From Bradyrhizobium sp. 21 (GTDB lineage: Bacteria > Pseudomonadota > Alphaproteobacteria > Rhizobiales > Xanthobacteraceae), in NCBI RefSeq assembly GCF_023073335.1, contig NZ_JADPJG010000006.1, positions 330,413-394,412 on the forward strand: 64,000 nucleotides of DNA. The letters are read 5' to 3'. The translations under genes were made by a program, and so were the position numbers. Every line of letters begins with the position of its first letter. Position 1 is the stretch's first letter. Shown here in pieces: positions 1 to 8,459 of the stretch. The notes under the pieces are model-generated. The model was not told the origin of the DNA. It searched no databases and was given only the letters and a program-made list of their open reading frames with translations.

Positions 1-193
1 CGGCGATGTCGGTCGCATCGGCAACGACGGCGAGCGCGTTTGGCCCGAGTTCCTTCGCGGCCGCCTCCAGCGTCTCCTTGTTGCGACCGGTGATCACCAC
101 CTTGGCGCCCTCGGCCACGAACAGTTTTGCCGTCGCCAATCCAATGCCGCTATTGCCGCCGGTGATCAGGGCCGTCTTGTTCTTCAGTCTCAC
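1..193 (-). CDS. Short-chain dehydrogenase/reductase (SDR), N-terminal part, runs off the left edge
   Basis: Read on the minus strand this begins RLKNKTALITGGNSGIG and continues through a first beta-alpha-beta unit, the Rossmann nucleotide-binding signature (TGGNSGIG) of classical SDR oxidoreductases; only about 64 residues are inside the window, so the catalytic Tyr-Lys motif and substrate cannot be seen. I chose the GTG at 193 because GGAGG lies at 199-203. The in-frame ATGs at 217 and 214 fall inside the palindromic operator and upstream of the likely transcription start. It is divergent from an HxlR regulator, which probably controls it. Confidence 0.8.
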   Translation of the reverse strand, partial: MRLKNKTALITGGNSGIGLATAKLFVAEGAKVVITGRNKETLEAAAKELGPNALAVVADATDIA

Positions 194-206
194 GCTCGCC
201 TCCAGT

Positions 207-261
207 GGTTGCATCATAAAACCAGATTGCCATCTAGGGCATATGGTTTTATAATGCAACC
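207..261. promoter_or_regulatory. 18-bp-arm inverted repeat, probable operator of the HxlR regulator
   Basis: The left arm GGTTGCATCATAAAACCA (207-224) and the right arm TGGTTTTATAATGCAACC (244-261) are inverted copies with one mismatch, separated by 19 bp. The element fills the gap between the divergent SDR and HxlR genes and overlaps both apparent -10 boxes. HxlR proteins usually bind such palindromes as dimers and respond to aldehydes, quinones or redox stress. Binding by the adjacent gene product is inference from position. Confidence 0.8.
227..255 (+). promoter_or_regulatory. Sigma-70-type promoter of the HxlR gene
   Basis: TTGCCA at 227-232 and a perfect TATAAT at 250-255 are separated by 17 bp. 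The -10 box lies inside the right operator arm, so a bound repressor would block it. On the minus strand the left arm gives the mirror-image TATGAT (218-213), a likely -10 for the SDR gene with a weak -35. Confidence 0.65.
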
Positions 262-314
262 ACACAAGCGCGTGATCCGCGCCGAAATCGGGCGAATGCG
301 ATAGGACGAAGGCG

Positions 315-812
315 ATGGTGAAACGAACGAGCTTCGAGGGCGATGCCTGCCCGATCGCACGATCGCTGGACGCGATTGGCGATGGGTGGTCGCTGCTGAT
401 CATCCGCGAGGCGCTGTTCGGCCTGCGCCGCTTCGGCGAGTTCCAGAACAAGCTCGGCATGGCCAAGAACATTTTGTCGGCGCGCCTGCGCGCGCTGGTC
501 GACCACGGCATTCTAGCCACCGCACCCGCCTCCGACGGCAGCGCCTATCAGGAGTACGTGCTGACGCCGAAGGGCCACGGCGCCTTCCCGATCCTGGTGG
601 CGCTGCGGCAATGGAGCGAGGAGTTCGACGATCGGCCTTCGGAAATCGCGACCATCTTGGTGGATAAGGACAAAGGCCGCCCAGTGCGGAAGCTCGAATT
701 GCGCGCGCAAGACGGGCGGCTGCTCAGCCAGCCCGATACCCTGGTGAAACCGCGGCCAGCGCCGCGGCGGCGGTCGACTACAGCACGCTCAAATCTCTCA
801 CCCTCATCCTGA
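315..812 (+). CDS. HxlR-family winged-helix transcriptional regulator
   Basis: 165 residues. The N-terminal 100 residues show the HxlR pattern: a Cys at position 12 in GDACPIARSLD, then GDGWSLLIIREAL, RRFGEFQ, a recognition helix with ILSARLRALVDHGIL, and a wing ending YQEYVLTPKG. A Cys at this place is the redox or electrophile sensor in several HxlR proteins. The gene is divergent from an SDR oxidoreductase across a near-perfect palindrome, so local and auto-regulation is likely. The Ala/Arg/Ser-rich C-terminus is oddly long, and its last codons and stop are supplied by the start of an intergenic repeat. Confidence 0.88.
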   Translation: MVKRTSFEGDACPIARSLDAIGDGWSLLIIREALFGLRRFGEFQNKLGMAKNILSARLRALVDHGILATAPASDGSAYQEYVLTPKGHGAFPILVALRQWSEEFDDRPSEIATILVDKDKGRPVRKLELRAQDGRLLSQPDTLVKPRPAPRRRSTTARSNLSPSS

Positions 813-934
813 GGTGGCCGCTTCTTCAGCGGCCCTCGAAGGGCGACGGCCCGGCTGGATCAGCGGGTCCGTTCATCCTTCGAGGCTCCCGGCACGATGC
901 CGCGCATCACGCCGCTCGCGCCTCAGGATGACGG
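801..934. repeat. Palindromic intergenic repeat between HxlR and the next gene
   Basis: The outer ends are inverted copies: CATCCTGAGG at 805-814 and CCTCAGGATG at 921-930. Inside are further complementary stretches (CTTCAGCGGCCCTCGAAGG). The form is typical of the short dispersed palindromic elements in Bradyrhizobium intergenic regions. It provides the stop codon of the upstream gene and ends just before the stop of the gene at 936. Confidence 0.6.
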
Positions 935-935
935 A

Positions 936-1175
936 TCACGATAGCTTCCGCTTGCTCCGCAGCCGCAGATGTTCGTCGGCCTCGAGCTTGGTCATCCCCA
1001 AGAGATAATGCAGCACATCGAGCTTGTGCCGCTCGGCGAGCTTGCGCAAAGCCCCGACCTGCTCGGCGATGAAGGCAACCGCCTCCTCCACGCCGCCCTC
1101 CCCCGGTTCCTCGTGACGCGAGCCTCCCGGCGCGCCTGATGCGGCGCGCGCCCGTTTCTTTGCCGGCCTAGTCAC
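936..1175 (-). CDS. Small conserved protein of unknown function
   Basis: 79 residues starting at a GTG. The first 30 residues are Lys/Arg/Gly-rich (PAKKRARAASG). The rest is a helical segment, VEEAVAFIAEQVGALRKLAERHKLDVLHYLLGMTKLEADEHL, that could form a small helix-turn-helix or coiled-coil unit. There is no signal peptide or membrane segment. It is convergent with HxlR and divergent from topA. I do not recognise a named domain; the long charged helix and clean codon use favour a real gene. Confidence 0.6.
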   Translation of the reverse strand: MTRPAKKRARAASGAPGGSRHEEPGEGGVEEAVAFIAEQVGALRKLAERHKLDVLHYLLGMTKLEADEHLRLRSKRKLS

Positions 1176-1401
1176 AAGTCCCCACCCGAATCCATGCCCG
1201 CGGAAACATTACGCCGACATCGGCCGCAACTCCAAGGTGGTATTTTGCAACTTTTTCGATATGAAACTTTTCCCATCCGGGCGGCTTTCAACACCCTTCG
1301 ATTTGACAGCGAGGGCCTCACCACCCATGTTCGGGTCGAAAGGGCCGACCCGAATCCTTTCGTATCGGGCCCAAGATTTCCCCATAAGTTACTGGAACTA
1401 C

Positions 1402-4161
1402 ATGAATATCGTCATTGTGGAGTCGCCGGCGAAAGCCAAGACGATCAACAAATATTTGGGCTCGTCCTACGAGGTTCTGGCCTCGTTCGGCCATGTCCGC
1501 GACCTCCCCGCGAAGAACGGCTCCGTCGATCCCGACGCAAATTTCAAGATGATCTGGGAGGTCGACCCCAAGGCGGCCGGCCGGCTCAACGACATCGCGA
1601 AGTCCCTGAAGAATGCCGACCGCCTGATTCTGGCCACCGACCCTGATCGCGAGGGCGAGGCCATCTCCTGGCACGTGCTGGAGGTGTTGAAGGAAAAGCG
1701 CGCGCTCAAGGACCACAAGATCGAGCGCGTGGTGTTCAACGCCATCACCAAGCAGGCCGTCACGGACGCGATGAAGAATCCGCGCCAGATCGACGGCGCG
1801 CTGGTCGACGCCTACATGGCGCGCCGTGCCCTGGACTATCTCGTCGGCTTCACCCTCTCCCCCGTGCTGTGGCGCAAGCTGCCGGGCGCCCGCTCGGCCG
1901 GACGCGTGCAGTCGGTGGCGCTGCGGCTGGTCTGCGACCGCGAGCTCGAAATCGAGAAGTTCGTCGCCCGCGAATACTGGTCGCTGATCGCGACCCTGCT
2001 GACGCCGCGCGGCGATGCCTTCGAGGCCCGCCTCGTCGGCGCCGACGGCAAGAAGATCCAGCGCCTCGACATCGGCACCGGCGCGGAAGCGGAAGACTTC
2101 AAGAAGGCGCTGGAAACGGCAGCCTATGCCGTGACCTCGGTCGACGCCAAGCCCGCCCGGCGCAATCCGCAGGCGCCCTTCACCACCTCGACGCTGCAGC
2201 AGGAAGCCAGCCGCAAATACGGCTTTGCGCCCGCGCACACGATGCGCATCGCGCAGCGGCTCTATGAGGGCATCGACATCGGCGGCGAGACCACGGGACT
2301 CATTACTTATATGCGTACCGACGGCGTGCAGATCGACCCGTCCGCGATCACGCAGGCGCGCAAGGTGATCGGCGAGGATTACGGCAACGCCTATGTGCCG
2401 GAGGCTCCCCGCCAGTACCAGGCCAAGGCCAAGAACGCCCAGGAAGCCCACGAAGCGATCCGCCCGACCGATCTCTCGCGCCGTCCCGACAGCATGAGCC
2501 GCAAGCTCGATGCGGATCAGGCCAAGCTGTACGAATTGATCTGGAAGCGCACCATCGCGAGCCAGATGGAATCGGCCGAACTCGAGCGCACCACGGTCGA
2601 TATCGCGGCGAAAGCCGGCGGCCGCACCCTGGAGCTGCGTGCCACCGGCCAGGTCGTCAAATTCGACGGTTTTCTGGCGCTCTATCAGGAAGGCCGCGAC
2701 GACGAGGAGGACGAGGACTCCCGCCGCCTGCCCGCGATGAGCGCAAACGACGCGCTGAAGCGGCAGTCGCTTGCCGTCACCCAGCATTTCACCGAGCCGC
2801 CGCCGCGTTTCTCCGAGGCCTCGCTGGTCAAGCGCATGGAGGAGCTCGGCATCGGCCGTCCCTCGACCTATGCCTCGATTCTCCAGGTCCTGAGGGACCG
2901 CGGCTACGTCAAGCTCGAGAAAAAGCGCCTGCACGGCGAGGACAAGGGCCGCGTCGTGGTCGCCTTCCTCGAAAGCTTCTTCGCACGCTACGTCGAATAC
3001 GACTTCACCGCCAATCTGGAAGAGCAGCTCGACCGCATCTCGAACAACGAGATTTCCTGGCAGCAGGTGCTGAAGGATTTCTGGACCGGCTTCATCGGCG
3101 CCGTCGACGAGATCAAGGATCTGCGCGTCGCGCAGGTGCTGGACGTGCTCGACGACATGCTGGGACAGCACATCTATCCGCCCCGGCCCGACGGCGGCGA
3201 CATCAGGCAGTGCCCAAGCTGCGGCAACGGCCGGCTGAATCTGAAGGCCGGCAAGTTCGGCGCCTTCGTCGGCTGCTCGAACTATCCGGAATGCCGCTAC
3301 ACCCGTCAGCTTGCCGCCGACGGCGAGGCGACTGCCGACCGCTCGCTCGGCCAGGATCCCGAGACGGGCCGGGACGTCTGGGTCAAGGCCGGTCGGTTCG
3401 GCCCCTATATCCAGCTCGGCGAGCAGAAGGATTATGCCGAAGGCGAGAAGCCGAAGCGCGCGGGCATCCCGAAGGGCACCTCGCCTGGCGATGTCGAACT
3501 CGAGCTCGCGCTCAAGCTATTGTCGCTGCCGCGCGAAATCGGCAAGCATCCGGAAACCGGGCAGCCGATCACGGCCGGTCTCGGCCGCTTCGGGCCGTTC
3601 GTGAAGCACGAGAAGACCTATGCCAGCCTGGAGGCCGGCGATGAAGTCTTCGACATCGGCATCAACCGCGCGGTGACGCTGATCGCGGAAAAGATCGCCA
3701 AGGGCCCGAGCCGCCGCTTCGGCGCCGATCCCGGCAAGGCGATCGGCGACCATCCGACGCTCGGCACCGTCACGGTGAAGGGCGGCCGCTACGGCGCCTA
3801 TGTCACCGCCGGCGGCGTCAACGCGACGATCCCGAGCGACATCGAGCAAGACGCCATCACGCTGCCGCAGGCAATCGCGTTGATCGACGAGCGCGCGGCC
3901 AAGGGTGGCGGCAAGAAGCCCAAGAAGGCGGCGAAGCCGGCCAAGGCCAAGAAGGCTGCGGAGAAGGCCGCCGGCGGCGATGACGCCGCGCCAAAAGCCA
4001 AAAAGCCGGCCGCGAAGAAGGCGGCCAAAACCAAATCCGAATCCACCAGCAAGGCGCGCGCAGCCGTGTCGTCGTCCGCCAAGACTTCAGCAGTCAAGAC
4101 GTCGCCGACCAAGGCCCCTGGCGCCAAGGCTCCGGCCAAGAAGAGTGCCGGCACCAATTAG
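1402..4161 (+). CDS. topA: DNA topoisomerase I (type IA)
   Basis: 919 residues from the start MNIVIVESPAKAKTI. It relaxes negatively supercoiled DNA. The TOPRIM domain is at the N-terminus (Glu7; DPDREGEAISWH with Asp80, Asp82, Glu84). The catalytic tyrosine is Tyr303 in GLITYMRTDG. A four-Cys zinc ribbon (CPSCGNGRLN...CSNYPEC) follows the core, then several Topo I C-terminal repeats (GRFGPY, GRYGAYV). The last 80 residues are an Ala/Lys/Pro-rich histone H1-like tail that should bind DNA. An upstream in-frame extension to 1237 exists but lacks family similarity. rnr follows after 7 bp, so the two are probably co-transcribed. Confidence 0.97.
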   Translation: MNIVIVESPAKAKTINKYLGSSYEVLASFGHVRDLPAKNGSVDPDANFKMIWEVDPKAAGRLNDIAKSLKNADRLILATDPDREGEAISWHVLEVLKEKRALKDHKIERVVFNAITKQAVTDAMKNPRQIDGALVDAYMARRALDYLVGFTLSPVLWRKLPGARSAGRVQSVALRLVCDRELEIEKFVAREYWSLIATLLTPRGDAFEARLVGADGKKIQRLDIGTGAEAEDFKKALETAAYAVTSVDAKPARRNPQAPFTTSTLQQEASRKYGFAPAHTMRIAQRLYEGIDIGGETTGLITYMRTDGVQIDPSAITQARKVIGEDYGNAYVPEAPRQYQAKAKNAQEAHEAIRPTDLSRRPDSMSRKLDADQAKLYELIWKRTIASQMESAELERTTVDIAAKAGGRTLELRATGQVVKFDGFLALYQEGRDDEEDEDSRRLPAMSANDALKRQSLAVTQHFTEPPPRFSEASLVKRMEELGIGRPSTYASILQVLRDRGYVKLEKKRLHGEDKGRVVVAFLESFFARYVEYDFTANLEEQLDRISNNEISWQQVLKDFWTGFIGAVDEIKDLRVAQVLDVLDDMLGQHIYPPRPDGGDIRQCPSCGNGRLNLKAGKFGAFVGCSNYPECRYTRQLAADGEATADRSLGQDPETGRDVWVKAGRFGPYIQLGEQKDYAEGEKPKRAGIPKGTSPGDVELELALKLLSLPREIGKHPETGQPITAGLGRFGPFVKHEKTYASLEAGDEVFDIGINRAVTLIAEKIAKGPSRRFGADPGKAIGDHPTLGTVTVKGGRYGAYVTAGGVNATIPSDIEQDAITLPQAIALIDERAAKGGGKKPKKAAKPAKAKKAAEKAAGGDDAAPKAKKPAAKKAAKTKSESTSKARAAVSSSAKTSAVKTSPTKAPGAKAPAKKSAGTN

Positions 4162-4168
4162 AGGTTAA

Positions 4169-6538
4169 GTGAAACGCAACAATGACCGTGGCTTTCCCGA
4201 CAGGGCAGCCATCGTCGCCTTCATCAAGGCAAACCCCGGAAAGGTCGGGACCCGCGAGATTGCGCGCGAGTTCGGCCTGAAGAACGCCGATCGGGTCGAG
4301 CTCAAGCGCATGCTGCGCGAGCTCGCCGACGACGGACTCGTCAAGAAAAAACGCCACACGATCTCGGAGCCCGACAGCCTGCCGCCGACGCTGGTCGCGG
4401 ACATCACCGGCCGCGACGCCGACGGCGAACTGGTCGCCGCCCCCACCGAATGGGACGAGGTCGAAAGCGGCGAACCGCCAAAAATCCTCATCACGATGCC
4501 GCGCCGGCCAAAGCCCGGCACCGCGGCCGGCGTCGGCGACCGCGCGCTGCTGCGCGTCGAACGCACGGACGAGACCGAAGGCCCGGCCTATCGCGGCCAC
4601 ATCATCAAGGTGTTCGACAAGGCGAAGACCCGCATCCTCGGTGTCTTCCGCAGCCTGCCCGAAGGTGGCGGACGGCTGATCCCGGTCGACAAGAAGTCCG
4701 CCGATCGCGAGCTGAACATCGCCCCGACCGAGATGCATGGCGCGCAGGATGGCGATCTCGTCAGCGTCGACATCGTCCGCTCGCGCGGCTTTGGACTGGC
4801 ATCGGGCCGCGTCAAGGAGAAGCTCGGCTCGGTCAAGTCGGAGAAGGCGATCAGCCTGATCGCGATCTACGCGCACGACATCCCGCTGCAATTCCGCCCC
4901 GCGGCAGAGCGCGAAGCGGAAGCGGCAGAGCCCGCCAATTTGAAGGGGCGCGAGGATTGGCGCGACGTCCCGCTCGTCACCATCGATCCGCCTGACGCCA
5001 AGGATCACGACGACGCGGTGCACGCGCAGCCGGATGACGATCCCAACAACAGAGGCGGCTTCATCGTCGACGTCGCCATTGCCGATGTGAGCTTCTACGT
5101 GCAGCCGGGCACCGCGCTCGACCGCGACGCGCTCGACCGCGGCAATTCGGTCTATTTCCCCGACCGCGTCGTGCCGATGCTGCCCGAGCGCATCTCCAAC
5201 AATCTGTGCTCGCTGGTGCCGGGCGAGCCGCGCGGCGCGCTCGCGGTGCGGATGGTGATCGGCCCGGACGGCCGCAAGCGCTCGCACAGCTTTCACCGTA
5301 TCCTGATGCGCTCGGCCGCCAAGCTGAGCTACGCGCAGGCGCAGGCCGCGATCGACGGACGGCCGGACGACACCACCGGCCCCCTGCTCGATCCGATCCT
5401 GAGGCCGCTCTACGCCGCCTATGCCTGCGTCAAGCGTGCCCGCGACGAGCGCGCTCCGCTCAATCTCGACCTGCCCGAGCGCAAGATCCTGCTCAAGAGC
5501 GACGGCACCGTCGACCGCGTCGTCGTGCCTGACAGGCTGGACGCGCACAAATTGATCGAGGAGTTCATGATCCTCGCCAACGTCGCAGCCGCCGAAATGC
5601 TGGAGAAGAAATCGCTGCCGCTGATCTACCGCGTGCATGACGAGCCGACGCTGGAGAAGGTTCACGCGCTCGCGGAGTTCTTGAAAACGCTCGATGTGCC
5701 CTTCGCGAAGAGCGGCGCGTTACAGCCGGCCCTGTTCAACCGCGTGCTGGCGCAGCTCGAAGGCCACGACCATTTTCCGCTGGTGAGCGAGGTCGTGCTG
5801 CGCGCCCAGGCGCAGGCGGAATATTCCTCGGAGAATTACGGTCATTTCGGCCTGAACCTGCGCCGCTATGCGCATTTCACCTCGCCGATCCGCCGCTATG
5901 CCGACCTCGTCGTGCACCGCGCGCTGGTCCGCGCGCTCGGCCTCGGCGAAGGCGCGCTGCCCGACAGCGAGACGCCGGAAAGTCTCGGCGAGGTCGCGGC
6001 CCACATCTCGGTGACCGAACGGCGCGCGATGAAGGCGGAGCGCGAGACCGTCGACCGCCTGATCGCCCATCACCTCGCCGACCGCATCGGCGCAACCTTC
6101 CAGGGCCGCGTCTCGGGCGTCACGCGCGCCGGACTGTTTGTCAAGCTCGCCGAGACCGGCGCGGACGGCCTGATCCCGATCCGATCCCTCGGCACGGAAT
6201 ATTTCAACTATGACGAGGGCCGCCATGCCCTGGTCGGCACGCGCAGCCGTACCATGTATCAGCTCGGTGACGTCGTCGACGTCCGCCTGATCGAAGCCGC
6301 CCCCATCGCAGGCGCGCTGCGTTTCGAGCTGCTGTCGTCGAGCGGTGAGACCGCGCCGCGCGACCGCAGGTCATCCGGCCCACAACGCCGCCCCTCGTTC
6401 AAGGCGCATCCCGGACGCAGTGCGGAGACAAAACGCGAGCCGGCGAAGCAGAAATCCGGCAAGGCGACGAAGGGCAAAGGAAAGAACAAGGGAAAGAACA
6501 AGGGCAAAGCCGGGGGCCAGAAGGGCAAGGCATGGTGA
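4169..6538 (+). CDS. rnr: Ribonuclease R (3'-5' exoribonuclease)
   Basis: 789 residues from a GTG start. RNase R degrades structured RNA processively. Domains in order: a winged-helix N-terminus (residues about 10-70), cold-shock-like RNA-binding domains, the RNB catalytic domain with IDPPDAKDHDDAV (Asp273, Asp279, Asp281, Asp282 as metal ligands), FTSPIRRYADLVVHR, then an S1 domain (about 640-720). The last 60 residues are Lys/Arg/Gly-rich, with the pattern GKGKNKGKNKGK, as in other RNase R proteins. The stop overlaps the start of the DUF983 gene by 7 bp, suggesting translational coupling. Confidence 0.96.
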   Translation: MKRNNDRGFPDRAAIVAFIKANPGKVGTREIAREFGLKNADRVELKRMLRELADDGLVKKKRHTISEPDSLPPTLVADITGRDADGELVAAPTEWDEVESGEPPKILITMPRRPKPGTAAGVGDRALLRVERTDETEGPAYRGHIIKVFDKAKTRILGVFRSLPEGGGRLIPVDKKSADRELNIAPTEMHGAQDGDLVSVDIVRSRGFGLASGRVKEKLGSVKSEKAISLIAIYAHDIPLQFRPAAEREAEAAEPANLKGREDWRDVPLVTIDPPDAKDHDDAVHAQPDDDPNNRGGFIVDVAIADVSFYVQPGTALDRDALDRGNSVYFPDRVVPMLPERISNNLCSLVPGEPRGALAVRMVIGPDGRKRSHSFHRILMRSAAKLSYAQAQAAIDGRPDDTTGPLLDPILRPLYAAYACVKRARDERAPLNLDLPERKILLKSDGTVDRVVVPDRLDAHKLIEEFMILANVAAAEMLEKKSLPLIYRVHDEPTLEKVHALAEFLKTLDVPFAKSGALQPALFNRVLAQLEGHDHFPLVSEVVLRAQAQAEYSSENYGHFGLNLRRYAHFTSPIRRYADLVVHRALVRALGLGEGALPDSETPESLGEVAAHISVTERRAMKAERETVDRLIAHHLADRIGATFQGRVSGVTRAGLFVKLAETGADGLIPIRSLGTEYFNYDEGRHALVGTRSRTMYQLGDVVDVRLIEAAPIAGALRFELLSSSGETAPRDRRSSGPQRRPSFKAHPGRSAETKREPAKQKSGKATKGKGKNKGKNKGKAGGQKGKAW

Positions 6539-6972
6539 CGACGAGCACAGCCCCGAAGATCTGGACGCGCGAGGCGGGCTTGGTCGAGAAGCGCGACGTC
6601 TGGACGGCGATGAAGCGCGGCTTCCGCAGCCGCTGTCCGCGCTGCGGCGAAGGCAACCTGTTCCGCGCCTTCCTGAAGACGGCGGACAATTGCTCGGCCT
6701 GCGGCCTCGACTTCACGCCGCATCGTGCTGACGATCTGCCCGCCTATCTCGTGATCGTCATCGTCGGCCACATCACAGTGCCGGCCATTTTGTGGATCGA
6801 GACCAATTACACCACGCCGGTCTGGATCAGCTTCGCCGCCTATCTGCCCTTCACCTTCGTCGCCTCGCTCGGGCTGTTGCAGCCGGTGAAGGGAGCCGTG
6901 GTCGGCTTGCAATGGGCTCTGCGCATGCACGGCTTTGACGACAGCCCTCCGGATGGTATTCCGCCGGTCTAA
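6532..6972 (+). CDS. DUF983 membrane protein
   Basis: 146 residues. A rubredoxin-like zinc site (CPRCGEGNLF...CSACGLDF) precedes the DUF983 signature HRADDLPAYLVIVIVGHI and two membrane segments (about 70-92 and 100-122). The function of DUF983 is unknown; it is an inner-membrane protein that commonly accompanies rnr in alphaproteobacteria. The start ATG lies inside the last codons of rnr, so it should be made from the same mRNA. Confidence 0.9.
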   Translation: MVTTSTAPKIWTREAGLVEKRDVWTAMKRGFRSRCPRCGEGNLFRAFLKTADNCSACGLDFTPHRADDLPAYLVIVIVGHITVPAILWIETNYTTPVWISFAAYLPFTFVASLGLLQPVKGAVVGLQWALRMHGFDDSPPDGIPPV

Positions 6973-7004
6973 GCAAATAATCAAAAAGCGGTTTGGGTGA
7001 GGAC

Positions 7005-7754
7005 ATGACGGATACGTCGCAGGCAGCCGAGAAGGCCAAGATCCACGAGGGCAAGGAAGCCGACCACCATCCTTATTTCCGGCCCCGGGATGCGGCGACG
7101 CTGATCCTGGTCGATCGCAGCGCCACCACAGCAAAAGTCCTGGTCGGCAAGCGCCACGACAAAGTGGTGTTCATGCCCGGAAAGTTCGTCTTCCCCGGCG
7201 GCCGTGTCGACAAGGACGATTATCGCGTGCCGTGTGCTGCGCCCATCACATCCGAGCTGGAAGCCAATCTCGCCAAGGGCAGCCCGAAGACGCCGCCCTC
7301 GCGCGCGAAGTCGCTCGCTATCGCCGCGATCCGCGAGGCCTGCGAGGAGACCGGCCTCTGCCTCGGGCGCAAAGCGGACGTCAAGGCAAAGCTCGAAGGC
7401 GCCTGGAAGCCGTTCGCGGATGCGGGCTTGCTGCCCGATCCCTCCAGCCTGTTCCTGATCGCGCGCGCGATCACCCCGCCCGGTCGCGTCAAGCGCTTCG
7501 ACACGCGCTTCTTCACGGCGGACGCCTCCGCGATCACCCATCGCGTCGAGGGCGTGATCCATGCCGATGCCGAGCTGGTCGAGTTGGTCTGGGTCGAGCT
7601 CGGCTCAAAACCGCTCGCCGATCTGCATCCAATGACGCGCAACGTGCTCAACGAGCTCGACATGCGCCTTGCCACCGGCCCGCTGCGCCACGACGCGCCG
7701 GTGCCGTTCTTCCATTTCTACGGCGGCAAGATGCAGAAGGATATTTTGGGCTGA
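7005..7754 (+). CDS. NUDIX hydrolase
   Basis: 249 residues. The Nudix box is split by an insert: FPGGRVDKDDY, then AIAAIREACEETGL, giving the metal-binding REXXEE-type helix. The family cleaves nucleoside diphosphates linked to another moiety; the substrate cannot be read here. I chose the ATG at 7005 because GGGTGAGG precedes it; a TTG four codons upstream is the alternative. It is probably the last gene of the topA-rnr-DUF983 run. The C-terminal 21 residues (DAPVPFFHFYGGKM...) recur about 670 bp downstream as a gene fragment. Confidence 0.88.
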   Translation: MTDTSQAAEKAKIHEGKEADHHPYFRPRDAATLILVDRSATTAKVLVGKRHDKVVFMPGKFVFPGGRVDKDDYRVPCAAPITSELEANLAKGSPKTPPSRAKSLAIAAIREACEETGLCLGRKADVKAKLEGAWKPFADAGLLPDPSSLFLIARAITPPGRVKRFDTRFFTADASAITHRVEGVIHADAELVELVWVELGSKPLADLHPMTRNVLNELDMRLATGPLRHDAPVPFFHFYGGKMQKDILG

Positions 7755-7764
7755 ACCCTGCGGA

Positions 7765-8307
7765 TCAATCCGCGTTCGGCTCGGTGCCGACATAGTCGCG
7801 CGCCGGAAGTTTCAGCGCGCGTCCGAGCTCGCCTGCGAGCTGGCTGGCTTCCTCGCGCTTGGTGAAGCTCATCAGCGCGATCGGCTCGGTCCCCCTGTTG
7901 CCGCAGAGATTGACGTCGTAGGTCGTCAGCTCCGGATCGTAGTCGTCGGTGATGCTGATGAAATGATAGTCGGCGAGGTCACGATGCCTGCGAATATTCA
8001 GCGGGCCGAACTGCCTGGTGATGACGATCTGGCGCAGCGTCTCGTTGAGCACGACGAAAGTGCGGAACGTCAGCAGGATGATTCCGGGAATCCCGACCAG
8101 CAGCCCGAGCCCCGTGAACACCAGCACCGGCACGAGATCATCGGCGAGCCGGCCGAAGCCGGAGAAATCCTGGCGCAGGCCGAGCGCGACATTCCACAGC
8201 AGGTAGAAACTCGCCGCCAGCAGCGGCAGCGACAGCAGCCGCCCGATCCAGGGCATGGGCCGGTCGATACGGACGATGCTGCCATCCACGCTCATTGCGC
8301 CGGCCAT
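7765..8307 (-). CDS. Inner-membrane protein of unknown function
   Basis: 180 residues. The start MAGAMSV is preceded by GAGGAG. Two hydrophobic segments (about 24-46 and 58-82) are followed by a cytoplasmic domain beginning FVVLNETLRQIVITRQFGPLNI. A short hydrophobic pair followed by a beta-rich cytoplasmic tail resembles bacterial PH-like membrane proteins, but the match is not firm. The gene is in reverse orientation, with the intact NUDIX 3' end on one side and a degenerate copy of that end on the other. Confidence 0.75.
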   Translation of the reverse strand: MAGAMSVDGSIVRIDRPMPWIGRLLSLPLLAASFYLLWNVALGLRQDFSGFGRLADDLVPVLVFTGLGLLVGIPGIILLTFRTFVVLNETLRQIVITRQFGPLNIRRHRDLADYHFISITDDYDPELTTYDVNLCGNRGTEPIALMSFTKREEASQLAGELGRALKLPARDYVGTEPNAD

Positions 8308-8362
8308 GTCGGGTCTCCTCACGAGGTCATGGCTTGGTCGGAGCGAAGGGCGGATTGGTTCG

Positions 8363-8430
8363 AAGAGACGCCCCGGTACCGTTCTTCCATTTTTACGGCG
8401 GAAAAATGCGACCCGATGTGCTAGGTGAAG
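8363..8430 (+). pseudogene. Fragment of a NUDIX gene 3' end
   Basis: Translation in the frame continuing into the next gene gives RRDAPVPFFHFYGGKMRPDVLGE. This matches the end of the intact NUDIX protein (RHDAPVPFFHFYGGKMQKDILG), with several synonymous differences at the DNA level. It has no start and reads into the leader of the M20 peptidase. It is best explained as the remnant of a duplicated NUDIX gene, most of which was lost or replaced by the inverted membrane-protein gene. Confidence 0.75.
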
Positions 8431-8459
8431 GAAAGGGCGCTGAACAATTGGAGGATCGG

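Noticed and set aside
1318..3171. Long minus-strand open frame of 617 codons antisense to topA
   Set aside because: It is the shadow of the high-GC topA codons; the product is Leu/Arg/Asp/Gly-rich with no domain, and the plus strand codes for an unmistakable topoisomerase.
4094..5665. Minus-strand open frame of 523 codons antisense to rnr
   Set aside because: The rnr catalytic motifs are on the plus strand; the antisense product is an Arg/Asp/His/Gly mix without similarity.
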